Of a stretch of 8,590 bases of DNA, positions 5,476 through 8,590 are shown in pieces. The notes beneath the pieces were generated by a model, which did no database searches, had not been told where the DNA came from, and worked only from the letters and a program-made list of their open reading frames with translations. The first letter of the stretch is position 1. Each line of letters starts with the position of its first letter. The DNA is from Actinomycetota bacterium (GTDB lineage Bacteria > Actinomycetota > Actinomycetes > Nanopelagicales > Nanopelagicaceae). Location: the NCBI GenBank assembly GCA_005777515.1, contig SXMA01000139.1:1-8590 (forward strand). The letters are read 5' to 3'. A program made the position numbers and the translations under genes.

Positions 5476-7508
5476 GCCAAAACCCATTCCTCGCTAAGTC
5501 AAACCTTGAGTATGAATTGCCGCCATTTGCAGAAATCTCAGAAGAGGATTATCTGCCAGCTTTCTATGCCGGAATGGATGAACAGCTCGCAGAGGTTGAA
5601 AAGATCACTGACCAAGCCGAAGTGACCTTTGAAAATACCTTGGTAGCCCTTGAGAGAAGTGGCGGGATTTTGAGTAGAGTCGCGGTAGTTTTTTACAATA
5701 AATCTTCCAGTGATACCAATGAAGCGATAGATAAAATAGAAGCAGAAATTGCTCCAAAACTTGCAGCTCACTCTGACAAAATCAAGTTAAACCAGAAGCT
5801 CTTTGCTCGAATTACGCAACTTGTGAATTCCGGGCTTGATTTAAATAGCGAGGATGCCTGGCTATTAAAGAGATATCACCGCGACTTTCTCCATGCGGGC
5901 GCGGGACTCTCAGATGCGCAACGCGAGGAAATTAAGCGGATTAATGAGGAGCTATCGACTCTTCAGACCGAATTTAGTAAAAGAGTATTGAGTGAAACCA
6001 ATGATCTAGCCGTCTTTGTCGATGATATAAAGGAATTAGATGGCCTTTCGGAGAATCAAATTAAGGCCTGCAAGGCAGCGGCCGAGGCGCGTGGTATTCA
6101 AGATAAGTACATGATTGGCGCTGTTAATTTCACTGGCCATCCTCTACTGCGCTCTCTAAAAAATCGTGAACTTAGAAGGAAGATTATGGAGGCCTCGCTT
6201 AGCAAAGGTCTTCGTGGAAATGACTTTGATACCCGAGAAGTACTTTTAAAGATGGTCAAGTTAAGGGCTAAACGAGCTGAAATATTTGGAAAGAAAAGTC
6301 ATGCTCAGTATTCGTTATCCGAGCAGACTGCCGGCTCTCCAGAGAGAGTCCATGAGATGCTCAAAAAGATTGCCCCGGCTGCTCTTGCAAATGCTAAAGC
6401 TGAAGGCAGAGATCTCGAGCGGCTAGCCAAACTAGATGGCATTGAAAGACTAGAGAGTTGGGATTGGGATTACTACACCGAGAAGGTTAGAGCTGAGAAG
6501 TACGATCTTGATACTGCTTTAATGAAGCCATACTTTGAACTCGAGGGCGTTTTATTTAAAGGTGTCTTTTACGCCGCAGGCAAGTTATATGGCATGAGCT
6601 TTAAAGAGCGCCCAGATCTTGTCACCTATCATCGTGAGGCGCGGGCCTTTGAAGTCTTTAACGAAGATGGCTCAAAGATTGGCCTCTATATCGCCGATTT
6701 TTACACGAGAGATTCAAAGCGTGGTGGAGCTTGGATGAACTCTCTGGTTAAACAGAGTCATCTACTGAATCAACTTCCTGTTGTTGTCAATAACCTAAAT
6801 ATTCCAAAGCCACCAAAGGGTGAGGCAACGCTTCTAACTCTTGATGAGACAACAACTCTCTTCCATGAATTTGGCCATGCTATCCATGGACTTCTATCAA
6901 ATGTGAAATATCCCAGGTTTTCGGGGACTGCAGTGCAGCGTGATTTTGTTGAGTTTCCATCGCAGGTTAATGAGATGTGGATCCTTGATCCCCAAATTGT
7001 TGATAACTATGCCCGCCATTATCAAAGTGGCGAGCGTCTGCCACAAAGCTGGATAGACAAACTTGAAGAGTCATCCACTTTTAATGAAGGACATGCCACA
7101 ACTAGCTATATGGCTGCAGCAATACTTGATCTAGCTTGGCACTCACTTTCATCAGGTGAAGTAGTTGATGATGTTGAAAAATTTGAAGCAGAGGCAATAT
7201 CAGATTATGGTCTTTCCTATCACTGTGTTCCCACAAGATATCGCTCTACCTACTTCTCACACATTTTCGCTGGGGGATACTCTGCTGGCTACTACGGATA
7301 TATCTGGGCCGAGGTCTTTGATGCCGATACCGGGGAGTGGTTTAAGGAAAATGGCGGCCTGAGTCGAAGAAATGGGGACCACCTTAGAGGCACTCTAATG
7401 AGCCAAGGCGGCGCTATTGATTCACTTGAGATGTTTAGAAATTTCAGAGGCAGAGATGCCGTGATTGAACCACTATTGAAACGCAGAGGGTTACTGAGTA
7501 ATGCTTGA
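5472..7508 (+). CDS. dcp: M3 family zinc oligopeptidase, peptidyl-dipeptidase Dcp-like
   Basis: This 678-residue protein matches the length of E. coli Dcp (about 680). M3A peptidases are cytosolic zinc enzymes that degrade short peptides; Dcp removes C-terminal dipeptides, while the close relative OpdA is an endopeptidase. The zinc site is intact: HEFGH (465-469) and the third ligand E494 in FVEFPSQ. The substrate-loop motif HIFAGGYSAGYYGY (597-610) keeps the tyrosines Y603 and Y610 expected in Dcp-like enzymes. The N-terminal part is a long helical lid rich in charged residues. There is no signal peptide. The start overlaps the hydrolase stop in an ATGA junction, with AAGAAAGAAG just upstream as a likely ribosome binding site. 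Dcp is favoured over OpdA by overall motif resemblance, but specificity is not certain. Confidence 0.92.
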   Translation: MSQNPFLAKSNLEYELPPFAEISEEDYLPAFYAGMDEQLAEVEKITDQAEVTFENTLVALERSGGILSRVAVVFYNKSSSDTNEAIDKIEAEIAPKLAAHSDKIKLNQKLFARITQLVNSGLDLNSEDAWLLKRYHRDFLHAGAGLSDAQREEIKRINEELSTLQTEFSKRVLSETNDLAVFVDDIKELDGLSENQIKACKAAAEARGIQDKYMIGAVNFTGHPLLRSLKNRELRRKIMEASLSKGLRGNDFDTREVLLKMVKLRAKRAEIFGKKSHAQYSLSEQTAGSPERVHEMLKKIAPAALANAKAEGRDLERLAKLDGIERLESWDWDYYTEKVRAEKYDLDTALMKPYFELEGVLFKGVFYAAGKLYGMSFKERPDLVTYHREARAFEVFNEDGSKIGLYIADFYTRDSKRGGAWMNSLVKQSHLLNQLPVVVNNLNIPKPPKGEATLLTLDETTTLFHEFGHAIHGLLSNVKYPRFSGTAVQRDFVEFPSQVNEMWILDPQIVDNYARHYQSGERLPQSWIDKLEESSTFNEGHATTSYMAAAILDLAWHSLSSGEVVDDVEKFEAEAISDYGLSYHCVPTRYRSTYFSHIFAGGYSAGYYGYIWAEVFDADTGEWFKENGGLSRRNGDHLRGTLMSQGGAIDSLEMFRNFRGRDAVIEPLLKRRGLLSNA

Positions 7509-8331
7509 GGCTATATTTCTTGGAATTATTCAAGGATTAACTGAGTTTCTTCCTATCTCTTCAAGTGCCCATATTCGAATCCTCGGTGAGTTTCTACCGT
7601 CAGCGCAGGATCCTGGAGCAACGTTTACAGCGATAATGCAGATTGGAACTGAGATAGCAGTTCTGATCTATTTTAGAGGCGATATTGCACGCTTATTTAG
7701 AGCTAGCTGGCGATGGCTTTTTAAGAGAGTTGAATTGTCGCCTGATGAAGGCAGAGATGCGCGCTTATCAGGGTTAATCCTTGTTGGTTCGCTGCCTATC
7801 TTTCTCCTTGGTTTTTTCGGACAGAGCTATATTCGAGATAACTTCCGCTCGCTCTATCTAGTTTCCTTTACTCTGATCGTCTTCGGAATTCTTCTAGGAT
7901 TGCTTGATCATTATGGCAGGAAAATAAAGCAACTTGGTGATTTGGAAATTAGGGATGGTTTGGCATACGGAGTTGCACAAATCTTAGCGCTCATTCCTGG
8001 GGTTTCTCGCTCGGGAGCCACGATTGCGATGGGAAGAGCTCTTGGATATAGACGAGAAGCAGCGCTTCGATATTCATTCCTGCTAGCTATACCTGCAGTT
8101 CTAGGTAGTGGAGCCTTTGAACTCTTTAACTCACTTTCAAAGCCATTAAATACCTTTTCCATTGGAGAAACTTTGGCTGCGACGCTCACTGCTTTTATAA
8201 TTGGTTATCTGATTATTTCTTGGCTCATGAAATATATTCAAACTAAGAGCTTCATGCCTTTTGTTTTTTATCGTGTATTACTTGGAACGCTTCTGCTTTG
8301 CCTTTTGCAGACAGAAGTCATTACTGCTTAA
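7501..8331 (+). CDS. uppP: Undecaprenyl-diphosphate phosphatase (BacA/UppP)
   Basis: UppP dephosphorylates undecaprenyl diphosphate at the outer face of the membrane. This regenerates the lipid carrier for peptidoglycan precursors, and overproduction in other bacteria gives bacitracin resistance. The 276-residue, very hydrophobic protein has the family length. The first motif QGLTEFLPISSSAH (11-24) supplies Q11, E15 and H24, matching the (E/Q)xxxE and histidine pattern. The second motif PGVSRSGAT (166-174) supplies R170. Several membrane helices follow the usual inverted-repeat topology. The ATG lies 8 bp inside the end of the M3 peptidase gene, so translation is probably coupled. AGAGGG about 10 nt upstream may assist. 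The stop overlaps the convergent zinc-ribbon gene by 3 bp, with 8328 also shared as coding sequence. Confidence 0.96.
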   Translation: MLEAIFLGIIQGLTEFLPISSSAHIRILGEFLPSAQDPGATFTAIMQIGTEIAVLIYFRGDIARLFRASWRWLFKRVELSPDEGRDARLSGLILVGSLPIFLLGFFGQSYIRDNFRSLYLVSFTLIVFGILLGLLDHYGRKIKQLGDLEIRDGLAYGVAQILALIPGVSRSGATIAMGRALGYRREAALRYSFLLAIPAVLGSGAFELFNSLSKPLNTFSIGETLAATLTAFIIGYLIISWLMKYIQTKSFMPFVFYRVLLGTLLLCLLQTEVITA

Positions 8332-8513
8332 GAGCCTGCTAGTTCATCTTCTCTAGTACTAGCAATCGGTATCTTCGATTGATCAGGTATTGGACAGGGA
8401 GCGCCGTCGCAACAATTAGTTTTCATATGGCAATGAGGGCAGAGCCATCTCGTTGCTATTGGGTCATAGGGGCGCTGGCAGAAATCACAGGGCATCTGAT
8501 TGTTTGCGCTCAT
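8328..8513 (-). CDS. Small cysteine-rich zinc-ribbon protein of unknown function
   Basis: This 61-residue protein has paired metal-binding knuckles CDFC (9-12) and CPHC (25-28), followed by H29 and a second cysteine cluster CCDGAPC (34-40). The first four cysteines fit a zinc ribbon. The spacing C-x2-C-x12-C-x2-C and the trailing CC-x4-C are regular enough to support a real protein. The C-terminal 20 residues are polar and probably disordered. I do not recognise a named family and assign no role. An internal M7 is an alternative start, but the ATG at 8513 is preceded by a TATGCT element 6 nt upstream. The gene is convergent with uppP (tail overlap) and lies downstream of tRNA-Val on the same strand, so it could also be reached by transcription through the tRNA. 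Confidence 0.72.
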   Translation of the reverse strand: MSANNQMPCDFCQRPYDPIATRWLCPHCHMKTNCCDGAPCPIPDQSKIPIASTREDELAGS

Positions 8514-8519
8514 CAGACA

Positions 8520-8525
8520 AGCATA
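8520..8525 (-). promoter_or_regulatory. Putative -10 element of the zinc-ribbon gene (leaderless)
   Basis: On the minus strand TATGCT is followed by exactly 6 nt (TGTCTG) and the ATG at 8513, with no ribosome binding site between. A second AT-rich candidate, TATAAA, lies just upstream at about 8529-8534. No -35 match is seen, since that position falls in the tRNA 3' end. Confidence 0.4.
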
Positions 8526-8544
8526 GGTTTTATATGAAAGAAAG

Positions 8545-8590
8545 TGGTGGACGATACTGGGATCGAACCAGTGACCCCTTCCATGTCAAG
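8545..8590 (-). tRNA. tRNA-Val (anticodon GAC), 3' part only
   Basis: Read on the minus strand, the visible part runs from position 31 to the encoded CCA end. The anticodon loop TTGACAT carries GAC (plus-strand 8585-8587), which reads GUC valine codons. The 3' anticodon strand is GGAAG, the variable region GGGTC, and the T-arm ACTGG-TTCGATC-CCAGT pairs perfectly. The acceptor 3' strand is ATCGTCC with discriminator A, then CCA at 8545-8547. The 5' half, including the D-arm, lies beyond the right edge. No obvious U-tract terminator follows the gene. Confidence 0.93.

Noticed and set aside
7911..8189. Minus-strand open frame of 92 codons inside uppP
   Set aside because: It is antisense to the conserved UppP motif region and has no family resemblance or start signal.
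8353..8362. Palindrome CTAGTACTAG and flanking TGCTAG/CTAGCA near the uppP stop as a terminator
   Set aside because: 10-bp palindromes are expected about eight times by chance in this window; the hairpin is AT-rich, has no U-tract, and lies in the zinc-ribbon coding sequence.

Overview
The window looks like chromosomal core sequence from a small-genome, low-to-mid GC actinobacterium, most like the freshwater acI/Nanopelagicales type (Planktophila, Nanopelagicus). That assignment is an inference. It rests on three things: actinobacterial protein families and gene order, A/T-rich codon choice, and very tight gene packing with short or overlapping gene junctions. Reading from ctaE to the nuclease, the layout matches the order and relative orientation I recall for Mycobacterium tuberculosis Rv2191 (DnaQ/UvrC-like), Rv2192c (trpD), Rv2193 (ctaE) and Rv2194 (qcrC), seen here in the reverse direction. 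The extra element is a small receiver-like gene in front of trpD.

Region 1 (1-1278, minus strand) is the start of the ctaE-qcrC respiratory operon: cytochrome c oxidase subunit III, then the dihaem cytochrome c subunit of the bc1 complex, which runs off the left edge. Region 2 (1279-1420) is a 142-bp divergent intergenic stretch with a CRP/GlxR-like inverted repeat and putative -10 elements. Region 3 (1421-2905, plus) holds a degenerate response-regulator receiver and trpD (anthranilate phosphoribosyltransferase). Region 4 (2848-4647, minus) is a DEDDh exonuclease fused to a GIY-YIG/UVR UvrC-like nuclease. It converges on trpD with a 58-bp overlap that contains nested perfect palindromes.

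Region 5 (4705-8331, plus) is a compact three-gene operon: a carboxylesterase-like alpha/beta hydrolase, an M3 (Dcp-like) zinc oligopeptidase and UppP undecaprenyl-diphosphate phosphatase, with junctions overlapping by 4 and 8 bp. Region 6 (8328-8590, minus) holds a small cysteine-rich zinc-ribbon protein and, upstream of it, the 3' part of a tRNA-Val(GAC) gene cut by the right edge.

Functionally this is respiration, tryptophan synthesis, DNA processing, peptide turnover and cell-wall lipid carrier recycling. There is no mobile element, CRISPR array, phage or defence island. The points most worth following up are the uncharacterised fusion nuclease, the degenerate receiver between respiration and trpD, a recurring signature of leaderless transcription (a -10-like hexamer 6-7 nt before the ATG at four operon starts), the palindrome pair at the convergent junction, and the CRP-like site. 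I see no convincing entirely new system here.
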